Assembly (NCBI RefSeq): GCF_016756395.1
Contig: NZ_AP018365.1
Coordinates: 1,426,001-1,490,000, forward strand
DNA length: 64,000 nucleotides
Reading direction: 5' to 3'
Source of the DNA: Streptomyces sp. SN-593
GTDB lineage: Bacteria; Actinomycetota; Actinomycetes; Streptomycetales; Streptomycetaceae
In this document: positions 1 to 9,431 of the stretch, one piece after another
Numbering within the stretch: position 1 is the stretch's first letter
Layout of the letters: every line of letters begins with the position of its first letter
Notes under the pieces: generated by a model
Database searches by the model: none
Seen by the model: only the letters and a program-made list of their open reading frames with translations
What the model was told of the DNA's origin: nothing
Position numbers and translations under genes: made by a program

Positions 1-1293
1 CGCGGAGGTCAGGTAGGTCCGCCCGTCGCCGTACCCGGAGGGGTTGGCCTTGCGGTCGGCGTAGAACTCGATGCGGTAGCGGGTGGACGGCCGGGAGGCC
101 AGGGTCGCGGTGACGGAGGTCGTGTTCCGGCTGGTCGCGGTGGTGATGACGGGGAAGTTCTGGATGCCGTCGGTGTCGCCGGCGTCGTCGGGGGTGACCC
201 CGCCGGCACCGCGGTCGATGCCGAGGACGTCGGTGGGGTAGGCGGGGTCGGTGGCGCAGATCCCGCCGGCGTTGCAGGCGGAGACCGGGGCGCCGTCGCC
301 GGAGATCTCGTTCCGGGTGAGTGTGGTCGACGCGCCGCTGACGACGATGCCCTCGTGGTTGCCGGTGAGGGTGTTGTCCTCGATCAGCTGGTGCGTGCCG
401 CCGGCCTGGATCGCCTCGGCCTGGTGCGCGAAGAGGTTGTCCCTGACGACGTCGCTGTCGCCGGACAGTTGCAGGCCGTCGGAGAAGCCGCCGAGGAACG
501 TGTTCCCCGCGATCAGGTTGCCGTTGTCCCCGTCGCCGGCAAACTCGATGTCCTGCGAGGGCAGGAACCCGCCGGGCGCGTCGCGCGGGGCCTCGAAGAC
601 GTTGTCGGTGATGGTGCCGTCGGAGGTGCCGCGGGTGTACTCCATGCCGTCGCCGTTGTTGACGAAGGTGTTGTGCGCGACGGTGTTGCGCACGCTCAGG
701 CCCGTGGTGGAGTTGCCCGCGCCGTCGTCGCCGGTGACCTCGATGCCCGCGGCGCCGACGTTGTTCGCGAGGTAGTTCCCGGCGAAGGTGTCGTCGTGGC
801 TGCGCAGCGCGAGCAGGCCGATGCAGAAGTTCCGCACGGTCAGCCCGGAGATCGTCACGTTCCCGCTGTCCTCGACGGCGAGGCCCGGCGCATGGATCGA
901 CCGGACGTTGGGCCCGCTGCCGGACGTCCACCCCGGGCAGGAGTCCATCGTCGAGGTGTCGATGAAGGACGAGCCGTCGATGCCGACCACCGGGTGCCCG
1001 GCCCGGTCGGTGCCCGCGCCGGTGATCGTCACCGCGTGGGTGATGACGGGCAGCGGCGAGGTGATCCGGATGATGCCGGCCGGCTTCCCGATCTCGATCC
1101 GGTCGGTGCCGTCGGCGGCGTTGCTCTGCTCCAGCGCCCAGCGCAGGGTCCCGGGCCGCCCGGTGTCCTCGGTACTGGTGACCCGCAGCACCCGGCCCTT
1201 CGCGGGCGCGGCCTGCGCCGGGGCCGCGCCGAGCACGGCGCAGCACGCGGCCGCCGTCGCGGCCGCCAGCAGGACTGTTCTCTTCTTGCTCAT
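1..1293 (-). CDS. Secreted right-handed beta-helix repeat protein, 3' end cut by window edge
   Basis: The reading frame is open from the ATG at 1293 to base 1 (431 codons), so the C-terminus lies outside the window. The first ~29 residues are a signal peptide: basic start (MSKKR), alanine-rich core and an AQA-A cleavage site. After that come repeated short NxI/NxF turns (for example the SGNVTISGLTVRNF, DGTITDNVFE and GNLIAGNTF regions), typical of pectate-lyase-like parallel beta-helix (NosD/CASH) proteins. It is presumably an exported polysaccharide-binding or polysaccharide-cleaving protein, but no catalytic residues can be named and the substrate is unknown. Family call is from visible repeats only. 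Confidence 0.8.
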   Translation of the reverse strand, partial: MSKKRTVLLAAATAAACCAVLGAAPAQAAPAKGRVLRVTSTEDTGRPGTLRWALEQSNAADGTDRIEIGKPAGIIRITSPLPVITHAVTITGAGTDRAGHPVVGIDGSSFIDTSTMDSCPGWTSGSGPNVRSIHAPGLAVEDSGNVTISGLTVRNFCIGLLALRSHDDTFAGNYLANNVGAAGIEVTGDDGAGNSTTGLSVRNTVAHNTFVNNGDGMEYTRGTSDGTITDNVFEAPRDAPGGFLPSQDIEFAGDGDNGNLIAGNTFLGGFSDGLQLSGDSDVVRDNLFAHQAEAIQAGGTHQLIEDNTLTGNHEGIVVSGASTTLTRNEISGDGAPVSACNAGGICATDPAYPTDVLGIDRGAGGVTPDDAGDTDGIQNFPVITTATSRNTTSVTATLASRPSTRYRIEFYADRKANPSGYGDGRTYLTSA

Positions 1294-1733
1294 CGTGCGG
1301 ACCTCTCTGTCCGTCGGGGCGTCGCCCGGCCTCACGTAGGTGTTCGCCTGATGAACCAATGCGCGTATGACGAACACACGAGGCGACCCTAGGAGCCCGG
1401 CGGGCAGGTGACAAGACCCGCGGGCCCCTCGACCTGGCGGCGGACGGCCGCGTGTTGCCGCAGGTGCGGCGGGACACGCGGGAGGAGGGAGGGGCGCGGG
1501 GGGCGGTGGTCCGGGCGATGCTCGCGGCCGGCGCCGCAGGCGCGTCAGCCGCGATCGGTCCGACGGCGTCCGGCCGTACGGCGTCCGGCCGTACGGCGGG
1601 TGGCCGTACGGCGGGTGGCTCTGCGGCGCGCTCTATGGCGCGGCTCGACCCCGGGCGGTGCCAGGGCGCGCGGCTCCATGCCGGGAGGCTCTGTGCCGGG
1701 CGGTGCCCTGCCGGGCGGATCGGCTCCGGCCGC
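1294..1733. other. Intergenic region with 15-bp GC-rich tandem repeat
   Basis: This 440-bp stretch separates the beta-helix gene from the RsbW-like gene, both on the minus strand, and should contain the promoter of the beta-helix gene near 1320-1390. Around 1562-1619 a 15-base unit built on GGCCGTACGGC is repeated four times with changes in its last bases. I see no convincing gene; frames that stay open here are GC-driven. Confidence 0.5.
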
Positions 1734-2168
1734 TCAGGGGCGGGAGCGCGGGCCGGGCACGTGGGGGTGCGGCCTGAAACAGGCGGTGACGTCCTTGCCC
1801 CGGGGGCAGGGGCGGGTGTCCCAGGTGTCGGCCAGCGCGTCGACGAGGAACATGCCCCGCCCACCGAGGGCGTCCTCGGAGGCGGGGCGTGGTTCGGGCA
1901 GGTGCGGGGAGTCGTCGTGCACGGTGACGTGCAGGCACTCGTGGTCCCAGGTCAGCACCAGTTGCGCGGCGCTGCGGGCGTGGCGGTGGGCGTTGGTGAC
2001 CAGTTCGGAGACGGTCAACAGGACCGCGTCGGCGGTGTCGGGGTCGCTCCCGAGCCATCCCAGCGTGGCCAGGTGCGAGCGGGTCCAGTCCCTGGCCGCC
2101 TTCGGCGCGCTGCTCAACGGCAGCGAGCGCGCCCATCCCACGGCCCTCAGCGACGGGTCGTCCGACAT
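1734..2168 (-). CDS. RsbW-like ATP-binding protein (anti-sigma factor type kinase)
   Basis: A 144-residue single-domain HATPase_c_2 protein of the kind that is abundant in Streptomyces. The N-box lies in SELVTNAHRHA (N59), followed by the D-x-S of HDDSPHLP near residue 82 and a glycine-rich G2 box, GGRGMFLVDALAD, near residue 100. Such proteins bind ATP, and many bind a sigma factor or phosphorylate an STAS-domain antagonist. No sigma-factor or antagonist gene lies beside it, so its partner is unknown. The ATG at 2168 begins MSDDPSLRAVGW and is preceded by an AAGGAGGGAC Shine-Dalgarno sequence; upstream in-frame ATGs would add sequence that shadows the neighbouring gene. Confidence 0.85.
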   Translation of the reverse strand: MSDDPSLRAVGWARSLPLSSAPKAARDWTRSHLATLGWLGSDPDTADAVLLTVSELVTNAHRHARSAAQLVLTWDHECLHVTVHDDSPHLPEPRPASEDALGGRGMFLVDALADTWDTRPCPRGKDVTACFRPHPHVPGPRSRP

Positions 2169-2277
2169 CGTCCCTCCTTCGGCCCGGATGGGAGCCCGCG
2201 GTGGTGTCGTGGTGTCCGTACGCGGCGGGCCGGTCCGTACACGCACGGGTGTCCGTACGCGAGGGGCCGGCCGTCCG

Positions 2278-2448
2278 CTACCAGCGGTACCAGCGGCCGC
2301 GGCGCCCGCTGGAGTGCGTACCGCGCATGACGAAGCCGAGCAGCCACACGACGAGGGCGATGACGGCGACCCACCACAGAAGGTGGAGTGCGAAGCCGGC
2401 GCCGAAGAGGAGAAGCGCGAGGACGAGGACGACGAGAAGGGGAACCAT
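2278..2448 (-). CDS. Small hydrophobic membrane protein (paralogue of the gene at 11170)
   Basis: A 56-residue protein consisting almost wholly of two membrane-spanning stretches (residues ~2-22 and ~24-42), followed by a polar arginine-rich tail ending RGRWYRW. It is nearly the same protein as that at 11170-11340: same length, same LLFGAGFAL, LWWVAV and VVWLLGF blocks, same terminal RWYRW. Its function is unknown. Its relatives in Streptomyces are annotated only as hydrophobic protein. It lies 48 bp downstream of dxs on the same strand. The presence of a conserved near-identical copy makes this short ORF convincing. Confidence 0.85.
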   Translation of the reverse strand: MVPLLVVLVLALLLFGAGFALHLLWWVAVIALVVWLLGFVMRGTHSSGRRGRWYRW

Positions 2449-2496
2449 GATGTATCAACCTCCATTCACCACGCCGTGTGCCCGCCTTCCGCACAC

Positions 2497-4392
2497 TTAC
2501 GCGAAAGTCCGTTCGGCACCTCCGAGTCGGGACACCAGCGCGGTGACCCGGCGGGCGATGTCGGGCGCCGTCAGGCCGATCTCCGCCATCAGCTCCCCTC
2601 GGGAGGCGTGCGGCAGGAAGCGCTCGGGTATGCCGAAGTCGCGCAGCGGCACGTCCACTTCGGCGTCCCGCAGCGCCTGGGCGACGGCCGCGCCCACGCC
2701 GCCGGTGCGGACGTTGTCCTCGACGGTGACCACCACCCGGTGGCGCGCCGCGAGCGGGACCATCTCCTCGTCGACCGGCTTGACCCAGCGCGGGTCCACG
2801 ACCGTGCTCGACACGCCCTGCGCGTCCAGGAGGTCGGCGATCTCCAGGCACATCGGGGCGAGCGCGCCCACGGACACCAGCAGGACGTCGGCCGGGCCCG
2901 CGGCGGCCGGCCGGCGCAGGACGTCCATGCCGCCGATCCGCCCGACGGCCGCGACCGCGGGCCCCACCGCGCCCTTGGAGTACCGCACCACCGTCGGCGC
3001 GTCCTCGACCCGGACCGCCTCGCGCAACTGCGCGCGCACCTGGTCGGCGTCGCGCGGGGCCGCGATCCGGAGGCCGGGCACGACCTGGAACAGCGACAGG
3101 TCCCACATGCCGTGGTGCGAGGCGCCGTCGGTCCCCGTGATGCCGGCCCGGTCGAGCGCGAAGGTCACCCCGCAGCGGTGCAGCGCCACGTCCATCAGGA
3201 CCTGGTCGAACGCGCGGTTGAGGAACGTCGCGTACACGGCGAAGACGGGGTGCAGCCCCGCCGTGGCCAGGCCCGCGGCGAGGACCGCGCCGTGCTGCTC
3301 GGCGATGCCGACGTCGTGGACGCGGTCGGGGAACGCCTCGGCGAACGCGGTCAGCCCGACGGAGTCCTGCATCGAGGCGGTGACGGCGACGATGTCCTCG
3401 CGCTCCCGTCCCAGCCGCAGCATCTCCTCGCCGAACACCGACGTCCAGTCCGCGCCGCCCGCCGCGAGCGGCAGGCCGCTGTCGGGGTCGATCGGGCCGA
3501 TGCCGTGGAAGCGGTCCGCCGCCGCCTCGGCGGGGGTGTACCCGCAGCCCTTCTCGGTGACGCAGTGCACGATGACCGGGCCGCCGAAGCGCTTCGCCCG
3601 CCGAAGCGCCGTCTCGACGGCCGCCACGTCGTGGCCGTCGATCGGGCCGGTGTACTTCAGGCCGAGGTCCTCGAACAGGCCCTGCGGCGCGACGACGTCC
3701 TTCAGCCCCTTCTTGGCGCCGTGCAGCGTCTCGTACAGGGGCCTGCCCACGACCGGTGCCCGCTCCAGCAGGTCCCGGCCGCGGGCGAGGAAGCGCTCGT
3801 AGCCGTCCGAGACGCGCAGGGTGGCCAGGTGGTCGGCGAGGCCGCCGGTGGTGGGCGCGTAGGACCACGCGTTGTCGTTGACGACGATGACGAGCGGCCG
3901 GTCCTTCGCCGCCGCGATGTTGTTGAGCGCCTCCCAGGCCATGCCGCCGGTCAGCGCGCCGTCGCCGATGACCGCGACCACGCTGTCGTCCCTCCCCAGC
4001 AGCCGGTTGGCCGCGGCCAGGCCGTCGGCCCAGCCCAGGACGGTGGAGGCGTGCGAGTTCTCGATCACGTCGTGCGGGGACTCGGCGCGCGACGGGTAGC
4101 CCGACAGGCCGCCCCGCGCCCGCAGCCGGCGGAAGTCCTGACGGCCGGTCAGGAGCTTGTGCACGTAGGTCTGGTGGCCGGTGTCGAAGAGGATCCTGTC
4201 GTTCGGCGAGTCGTACACCCGGTGGAGGGCGATGGTCAGCTCCACCACCCCCAGGTTCGGCCCGAGGTGGCCGCCGGTCCGCGCGACCGCGTCGATGAGG
4301 AACGCCCTGATCTCGCCGGCGAGTTGCGTGAGCTGATCGGAGTCGAGCCCGTCCAGGTCCCGGGGATCCCTGATGTGCGTCAGCAGTGACAC
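2497..4392 (-). CDS. dxs: 1-deoxy-D-xylulose-5-phosphate synthase
   Basis: Makes DXP from pyruvate and glyceraldehyde 3-phosphate, the first step of the MEP isoprenoid pathway; TPP- and Mg-dependent, cytoplasmic. The 631-residue length is normal. Visible signatures are GHLGPN (H42), GHQTYVHK (H73), the TPP/Mg motif GDG at 143-145 ending with NDN at 172-174, and the catalytic glutamate in GIAEQHG (E365). The loop after NDN reads AWSYAP instead of the common MSIS-type sequence, so this may be the diverged second Dxs many streptomycetes carry. Start is GTG at 4392 behind GGAGG. It follows a TetR gene by 76 bp and probably shares its transcript. No other MEP or terpene gene is in the window. Confidence 0.95.
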   Translation of the reverse strand: MSLLTHIRDPRDLDGLDSDQLTQLAGEIRAFLIDAVARTGGHLGPNLGVVELTIALHRVYDSPNDRILFDTGHQTYVHKLLTGRQDFRRLRARGGLSGYPSRAESPHDVIENSHASTVLGWADGLAAANRLLGRDDSVVAVIGDGALTGGMAWEALNNIAAAKDRPLVIVVNDNAWSYAPTTGGLADHLATLRVSDGYERFLARGRDLLERAPVVGRPLYETLHGAKKGLKDVVAPQGLFEDLGLKYTGPIDGHDVAAVETALRRAKRFGGPVIVHCVTEKGCGYTPAEAAADRFHGIGPIDPDSGLPLAAGGADWTSVFGEEMLRLGREREDIVAVTASMQDSVGLTAFAEAFPDRVHDVGIAEQHGAVLAAGLATAGLHPVFAVYATFLNRAFDQVLMDVALHRCGVTFALDRAGITGTDGASHHGMWDLSLFQVVPGLRIAAPRDADQVRAQLREAVRVEDAPTVVRYSKGAVGPAVAAVGRIGGMDVLRRPAAAGPADVLLVSVGALAPMCLEIADLLDAQGVSSTVVDPRWVKPVDEEMVPLAARHRVVVTVEDNVRTGGVGAAVAQALRDAEVDVPLRDFGIPERFLPHASRGELMAEIGLTAPDIARRVTALVSRLGGAERTFA

Positions 4393-4468
4393 CGTGCCTC
4401 CTTCGCGAATGGGCCGGTCGGCGCCGCCGTCCGGCCGATGGTGGTTCCGCCCCGTGGCGCCCGCCGGT

Positions 4469-5095
4469 TCAGGCCGCGGGTCCTTCCGGCGGTACGGGGC
4501 GGACCAGCCGCCCGACCGCGCTCCTGGCGTGGGCGGCCGCCGCCTGCCGCGTCGGCGCGGGGGCCAGCCCGAGCAGCCGCCGGCGGTGCGGTTCGCCCAG
4601 CAGCAGGGCGAACAGGGCCTCGGCTGTCTCGGGGTCGGGCGGGGTGAGGCGGTCGGCGAGCGCGGCGACGTAGCCGCGCGGCCCGTCGTCGTAGAAGCGG
4701 CGGGCGAGGTCCGGGAAGCGGTGGGCTTCGGTGATCATCAGCCGGTGCAGGCCGACGGCCTCGTCGCCGTGGAGCGCGAAGACGATCTTCGCCGCGAGGT
4801 CCACCAGGCCGTCCTCGCGCACGGGCTGTTCGAGGGCGCGCTCCCGGAGCCGTTCGACCGCCGCGAGGAAGATCTCGGTCCGGTCCCCGACGTAGGCGTA
4901 GATGGTGCGCTTGGTCACGTGTGCCCGCGCGGCGATGTCGTCGAGCGTGACCTGCTCGAACCCGCCGGCCACGAACAGGCGGACCGCGGCGTCGAGGATC
5001 TCGTCCCGGCGCTGGGCGCGCTCGGCCGCGGTCGGGCGGCCGCGCTTGCGCGCCGTCTGCGGCGCGGCGGCGCCCTCGTTGTCCCTCGCAGTCAT
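4469..5095 (-). CDS. TetR family transcriptional regulator
   Basis: A 208-residue regulator. The N-terminal helix-turn-helix (residues ~25-70) contains [21 protein letters not shown] and [15 protein letters not shown]; the rest is a helical ligand/dimer domain, with a C-terminal half resembling AefR-type TetR proteins. It is divergent from the pyruvate-dehydrogenase-type operon starting at 5269 and lies directly upstream of dxs. An imperfect palindrome at 5139-5161 sits between the two divergent starts, so it probably represses both directions. The ATG at 5095 has a GGAGGG ribosome site nine bases upstream. The ligand is unknown. Confidence 0.9.
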   Translation of the reverse strand: MTARDNEGAAAPQTARKRGRPTAAERAQRRDEILDAAVRLFVAGGFEQVTLDDIAARAHVTKRTIYAYVGDRTEIFLAAVERLRERALEQPVREDGLVDLAAKIVFALHGDEAVGLHRLMITEAHRFPDLARRFYDDGPRGYVAALADRLTPPDPETAEALFALLLGEPHRRRLLGLAPAPTRQAAAAHARSAVGRLVRPVPPEGPAA

Positions 5096-5138
5096 CGCGC
5101 ACCCTCCGTGGTCGACAGCGTCCGGGCCCCGATCCTAT

Positions 5139-5161
5139 AATGAACCGAAGCTCGTATCATT
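5139..5161. promoter_or_regulatory. Putative TetR operator between tetR-dxs and the dehydrogenase operon
   Basis: A 23-base imperfect inverted repeat: AATGA, two bases, CGA, three bases, TCG, two bases, TCATT. Sixteen of 23 positions are symmetric. It is AT-rich in an otherwise very GC-rich region and lies 44 bp from the tetR start and 108 bp from the E1-alpha start, the usual position for autoregulation by a divergent TetR protein. Confidence 0.65.
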
Positions 5162-5268
5162 AATGAGGTGACCGCCCCGCACCCGCGGGGCGGAACGACG
5201 GCCCCCGCGGTCCGGCCGGACCGGCCGGCAGGCGGGCGCGGTCCGTCAGGGTGAGAAGGAGATCTCGT

Positions 5269-6522
5269 ATGCCCCCGACTACCAGGGCCTCAGCGGCCGG
5301 GAACCCGCCGGACCGGGGCGCTCGCGCACAGGGCGGCGGGAGGTCCGGACGCCGCAGGGCGGCCGCGGGGACGGCCGGGCCCGGGGCGCCCGCGGCGGAG
5401 GGGGAGGTCCGCGCGGGTTCGGGCGGGGAAGCCCCCGCGGACGCGGAGGCCGGCCCCGGTACGGGCGGAGAAGCGCTCGCGGACGCGGAACTGCTCGCCT
5501 TCTACCGGCAGATGGTGCTGGTCCGACGGTTCGAGGAGCGTGCGGCCCGCGCCTACACGGAGGCGAAGGTCGGCGGCTACTGCCACCTGAACCTCGGCGA
5601 GGAGGCCACCGTCGCCGGGCTGATGGCCGCGGCGCGGTCGGAGGACTACGTCTTCACCAACTACCGGGAGCACGGCTACGCCCTCGCCCGGGGCATCGCG
5701 CCGGAACGGGTCATGGCCGAGCTGTACGGGCGGACCGACGGCGTCTCGAAGGGCTGGGGCGGGTCGATGCACATGTTCGACGTCGCCTCGCGGTTCATGG
5801 GCGGCTACGGGATCGTCGGCGGCCAGGTCCCGCTGGCCACCGGGGCGGCCCTGGCCGTCGACTACCGCGGCGGCACCGAGGCCGTGGTCTGCCTGATGGG
5901 CGACGGCACGACGAACATCGGCGCCTTCCACGAGTCGCTGAACATCGCCGCGCTGTGGGGGCTGCCCGTCGTGTACGTGGTCGTCAACAACGGGCTGGGC
6001 ATGGGCACCACCGTCGAGCAGTCCTCCGCCGAGCCCGAGCTGCACAAGAGGGCGGCGTCGTACCGGATGGCCTCCGCCCGCGTGGACGGCAACGACCCGG
6101 TGGCCGTCTTCCGGGCCGCCCGCACCGCGCTGGACAGCGCCCGGGCGGGGCGGCCGTACCTGCTGGAGACCGTCTCGGGACGCCTCAAGGGGCACTCCGT
6201 GGTCGATCCCGCCCGGTACCGCACCCGCGAGGAGGCCGAGGCGCTGCGCGCGGCCGATCCGATCGCCGCCTACGCCGTACGGCTGCACCGCCAGGGCGTG
6301 TTGACCGACGAGCTCATCGAGCGGATCGACGCCGAGGCCACCGCCGCGGTGACCGCCGCCGCGGCGTTCGCCGACGCCAGCCCGCACCCGGACGTGTCCA
6401 CCCTCTTCGACTACACCTACGCCACCCCGGTGCCGAACGACTCCCGGCGCCTGCCGGGCGAGGCGCTGTTCCCGGCGCCGCCGCGCCCGGTGGGCGCCTC
6501 GCCCGCGGGGGTGCCGGCATGA
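5269..6522 (+). CDS. pdhA: 2-oxoacid (pyruvate) dehydrogenase E1 component, alpha subunit
   Basis: The TPP-binding alpha subunit of a 2-oxoacid dehydrogenase complex, 417 residues. The GDG of LMGDGTTN (211-213) through VVNN is the TPP/Mg motif, and GRLKGHSVVDPARYR is the conserved loop carrying the phosphorylation-loop serine seen in PDH E1-alpha. The first ~74 residues are a low-complexity Gly/Ala/Arg-rich extension absent from typical members. ATG 5269 is chosen over the GTG at 5251 because AGAAGGAG sits seven bases upstream of it. It is first in an operon with E1-beta and E2. Pyruvate is the likeliest substrate; acetoin or a branched-chain oxoacid cannot be excluded. No E3 gene is present. 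Confidence 0.9.
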   Translation: MPPTTRASAAGNPPDRGARAQGGGRSGRRRAAAGTAGPGAPAAEGEVRAGSGGEAPADAEAGPGTGGEALADAELLAFYRQMVLVRRFEERAARAYTEAKVGGYCHLNLGEEATVAGLMAAARSEDYVFTNYREHGYALARGIAPERVMAELYGRTDGVSKGWGGSMHMFDVASRFMGGYGIVGGQVPLATGAALAVDYRGGTEAVVCLMGDGTTNIGAFHESLNIAALWGLPVVYVVVNNGLGMGTTVEQSSAEPELHKRAASYRMASARVDGNDPVAVFRAARTALDSARAGRPYLLETVSGRLKGHSVVDPARYRTREEAEALRAADPIAAYAVRLHRQGVLTDELIERIDAEATAAVTAAAAFADASPHPDVSTLFDYTYATPVPNDSRRLPGEALFPAPPRPVGASPAGVPA

Positions 6523-7511
6523 GCGTGATCAGCTACCGCCAGGCCCTGCACGCCGCCCTGCACGACGAGATGCTGCGCGACGAGCGGGTGTTCCTGATCG
6601 GCGAGGAGATCGGCCGGTTCGAGGGGTCGTACAAGATCACCGCGGGCATGCTCGACGCCTTCGGTCCGCGGCGGGTGCGGGACACCCCGATCGCCGAGGA
6701 GGGGTTCACCGGGGCGGCGATCGGCGCGGCCATGGTGGGGCTGCGGCCGGTCGTGGAGATCATGACGATCAACTTCTCGCTGCTGGCGCTGGACCAGATC
6801 GTGAACCACGCCGCGAAGGTCTACGGCATGTTCGGCGGCCAGGCGCGCGTCCCGCTGGTGATCCGCACCCCCGGCGGAGGAGGGCAGCAACTTGGCGCCA
6901 CGCACTCGCAGAACATCGAGCTGTACTACGCCTTCGTCCCGGGCATGAAGGTGGTCGCGCCGTCGAGCCCGGCGGACGCGAAGGCGCTCATGCTGGCGGC
7001 GATCCGCGACGACGACCCCGTCCTGGTGCTGGAGAACCTCGCCCTCTACAACACCACCGGCGAGGTCCCCGACGACCTCGGGCCCGCGCCGATCGGCCGG
7101 GCCGCCGTCACCCGGGAGGGCGCCGACATCACCGTGGTCGCGTACTCGCGGATGGCCGCCGTGGCCCTCCAGGTGGCCGAGCGCCTCGCCGGTGAGGGGA
7201 TCGACGTCGAGGTGGTCGACCTGCGCAGCCTCCGCCCGCTGGACCGGGAGTCGATCGTCGCGTCCGTGCGGAAGACCGGGTGCGCGGTCGTGCTGGAGGA
7301 CGACTGGCTCACCTACGGCATCGGTGCCGAGGTCGCCGCCACGATCGGCGACGGGGCGTTCGACTGGCTCGACGCCCCCGTCCGGCGGGTCGCCATGGCC
7401 GAGGTCCCGCTGCCGTACGCGAAGACCCTGGAGACCGCGGCCCTGCCCTCGGCCGACGACGCGGCCGCCGCCATCCGCGAGACGCTCGACGCCGTCGCAC
7501 GGCGCCGCTGA
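6519..7511 (+). CDS. pdhB: 2-oxoacid (pyruvate) dehydrogenase E1 component, beta subunit
   Basis: A 330-residue partner of the preceding subunit. It shows the family blocks GEEIGRFEGSYKIT, DTPIAEEGFTGAAIGAAMVGLRPVVEIM and QLGATHSQNIE, and the C-terminal transketolase domain with VVDLRSLRPLD. The glutamate in IAEEGF is the one that contacts the TPP aminopyrimidine in this family. The ATG at 6519 overlaps the alpha-subunit stop as ATGA, giving translational coupling and equal subunit synthesis. Sequence resembles PDH-type rather than BCKDH-type beta subunits, but that is by eye. Confidence 0.92.
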   Translation: MSVISYRQALHAALHDEMLRDERVFLIGEEIGRFEGSYKITAGMLDAFGPRRVRDTPIAEEGFTGAAIGAAMVGLRPVVEIMTINFSLLALDQIVNHAAKVYGMFGGQARVPLVIRTPGGGGQQLGATHSQNIELYYAFVPGMKVVAPSSPADAKALMLAAIRDDDPVLVLENLALYNTTGEVPDDLGPAPIGRAAVTREGADITVVAYSRMAAVALQVAERLAGEGIDVEVVDLRSLRPLDRESIVASVRKTGCAVVLEDDWLTYGIGAEVAATIGDGAFDWLDAPVRRVAMAEVPLPYAKTLETAALPSADDAAAAIRETLDAVARRR

Positions 7512-7537
7512 GCCCACGGAACGACAGAAGAGACGCC

Positions 7538-8977
7538 ATGATCGACATCCTCATGCCCCGCCTGTCCGACACCATGACGCAGGGGGTCGTCGCCGCCTGG
7601 CTCAAACAGCCCGGCGACACCGTGAGCCCGGGCGACGTGCTGGTCGAGATCGAGACCGACAAGGCCCTCATGGAACACGAGGCGTACGACGCCGGCACGC
7701 TGGCCGAGATCCTCGTCCCCGAAGGGGGGAGCGCGCCCATCGGCGCACCCATCGCCCGGCTGGACGACGGTGCGTCCGTGGCGGCCGGTGCGGGGGCCGA
7801 CGCCATGGGCGACGGTGCCCGGGCCGGTGCCGGTACCGGTACCGGGGCCCCGGGTGATGCCGCCGGTGGTCCCGTCGGTGGTGCCGGTAGCGTCACCGGC
7901 ACCGGCACCGGCGGCAGCGGCGGCAGCGGGAGCGGCGGCACGCCAGGCGCCGCGGGGGCCTCCGGGCCGGGGCCGGCCGCGGCCGAGGATCACACGGAAG
8001 CCGGGTCGCCGTCAGGGCCGCCCACGACCGCGCCCGATCTGCCGGAGCGCCGGGCGGCGACGCCACTGGTGCGCCGGCTGGCGCGGGAGCGCGACATCGA
8101 CCTCGCCACGGTCGCCGGCACCGGTCCGGGCGGCCGGATCGTGCGCGCCGACATCGACGCGCTCGACACGCTCGCCGCGCTCGCCGCGCCGGAAGCGCCG
8201 GGCGGGCAGGGTGCGGTGGACGCCGTGAACGCCCTGGACGCGGCGGCCGCCCCGGGTACCGCGAAGACGCCGGACGGGCGGGAACCGCGGCCGGTGCCGT
8301 TCGACCCGATCCGCCGGGCGATCGCCGCACGGCTGACGGAGAGCGGCACCACCGTCCCCACCTTCACCGCGACCGCCTCCGCGGACGTCGGCGACCTGCT
8401 CGCCCTGCGCGGGCGGATCAACGCCTCCCGCGCCGAGGACGGGGTGAAGGTCAGCGTGAACGACCTCCTCGTCCGCGCGGTCGCGCTCGCGCTGCGCGGG
8501 CACCCCGGCGTCAACGCGTCGTACTCCCCGGACGGTCAGGGGCAGACGCTCCTGCACGGGCGGGTGCACGTCGGCGTCGCCGTCGCGTCACCCGCCGGCC
8601 TGGTCGTCCCCGTCGTCCGCGACGCGGACCGCGCGTCGGTCACCGCGATCGCCGCCGCGACCCGGGACCTTGTCGCGAAGGCCGCGGAACGGCGGCTGGC
8701 CGCCGCGGACATGGGCGACGGGACGTTCACGGTCAGCAACCTCGGGATGTACGGCGTGGAGCACTTCACCGCGATCATCAACCCTCCCCAGGGCGCGATC
8801 CTCGCCGTGGGCGCCGCCGGCGACGAACTCGCCCTCGCCGGCGGTGAGGTGGTGACGCGCAAGCGGCTGCGGTACACGCTCACGGCCGACCACCGCGTCA
8901 TCGACGGGGCCCTGGCGGCGCAGTTCCTCAAGACGCTCACGGAGCTGCTGGAGAACCCCCTGCGGATCGTCGCCTGA
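7538..8977 (+). CDS. pdhC: Dihydrolipoamide acyltransferase (E2) of the 2-oxoacid dehydrogenase complex
   Basis: A 479-residue E2. Domains in order: one lipoyl domain (1-80) with the lipoylated lysine in ETDKA (K42); a long Gly/Ala/Thr-rich linker (~85-165); a peripheral-subunit-binding domain beginning ATPLVRRLARE and containing GTGPGGRIVRADI; and a catalytic acyltransferase domain with DHRVIDG near the end (H452, D456). It transfers the acyl group from E1 to CoA. The gene follows E1-beta by 26 bp. A strong hairpin terminator at 9004 ends the three-gene operon, so E3 (lipoamide dehydrogenase) must come from elsewhere. Confidence 0.93.
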   Translation: MIDILMPRLSDTMTQGVVAAWLKQPGDTVSPGDVLVEIETDKALMEHEAYDAGTLAEILVPEGGSAPIGAPIARLDDGASVAAGAGADAMGDGARAGAGTGTGAPGDAAGGPVGGAGSVTGTGTGGSGGSGSGGTPGAAGASGPGPAAAEDHTEAGSPSGPPTTAPDLPERRAATPLVRRLARERDIDLATVAGTGPGGRIVRADIDALDTLAALAAPEAPGGQGAVDAVNALDAAAAPGTAKTPDGREPRPVPFDPIRRAIAARLTESGTTVPTFTATASADVGDLLALRGRINASRAEDGVKVSVNDLLVRAVALALRGHPGVNASYSPDGQGQTLLHGRVHVGVAVASPAGLVVPVVRDADRASVTAIAAATRDLVAKAAERRLAAADMGDGTFTVSNLGMYGVEHFTAIINPPQGAILAVGAAGDELALAGGEVVTRKRLRYTLTADHRVIDGALAAQFLKTLTELLENPLRIVA

Positions 8978-9003
8978 GCGGGCGCCACCGCCGGTACGCA
9001 CCA

Positions 9004-9042
9004 GCGACGTGTCACCGCCGGGAGGTGGCGGTGACACGTCGC
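9004..9042 (+). terminator. Hairpin terminator after the dehydrogenase operon
   Basis: A perfect 16-bp stem (left arm 9004-9019, right arm 9027-9042) with a seven-base loop, 26 bp after the E2 stop. It lies between convergent genes and can stop transcription from both sides. No T-tract follows, as is usual in Streptomyces. Confidence 0.8.
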
Positions 9043-9074
9043 CGTCGGATGGAGGCGGCGGGCGCCGCCCCCCG

Positions 9075-9431
9075 TCAGAAGCTGACGACCGTGGCCTGTT
9101 CGAGGGTGAAGCGCACGAACTCGTCGCGGGCGACGCGCAGGCGCAGGCCGCGCCCGGTGAGCAGGTCCTCGACCCCGTCGGCGCGGGCGGAGTTGACGCA
9201 CGCCCCCACCACGACGCCCGCCGCGACCAGTTCGTCGATCTGCCGGTTGAAGGTCAGGACGGCCGCCGAGCCGCCCTCCTCCCCGAGCCGGCGCTGGGCG
9301 GGCCCGAAGCAGAAGACCTCGACCTCGCTCCCCCGCTCCTGTGCGACCTCGTGGATGCGCTGGGCCACCCGCGTTCCGGTGGCCAGCGCGTCATCGTCGT
9401 CGTGGAACACATGAATGACCGTCTTGGGCAT
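9075..9431 (-). CDS. DsrE-family-like small protein
   Basis: A 118-residue cytoplasmic protein. The beginning MPKTVIHVFHDDDDALATGTRVAQRIHE and the pattern of alternating beta strands and helices, with a conserved-looking CVNSARADG segment near residue 85, fit the DsrE/DsrF sulfur-relay fold, in which a cysteine may carry sulfur. Here the cysteine of GACVNS is the likely equivalent. The ATG at 9431 has GGAGAG upstream; an earlier in-frame start at 9491 would add an unrelated-looking stretch. Function is not known and the neighbours do not help. Confidence 0.7.
   Translation of the reverse strand: MPKTVIHVFHDDDDALATGTRVAQRIHEVAQERGSEVEVFCFGPAQRRLGEEGGSAAVLTFNRQIDELVAAGVVVGACVNSARADGVEDLLTGRGLRLRVARDEFVRFTLEQATVVSF

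Noticed and set aside
1408..4389. Very long plus-strand open frame of 993 codons
   Set aside because: Antisense to dxs and the RsbW-like gene; composition of Arg/Pro/Ala runs is that of a GC-rich shadow frame.
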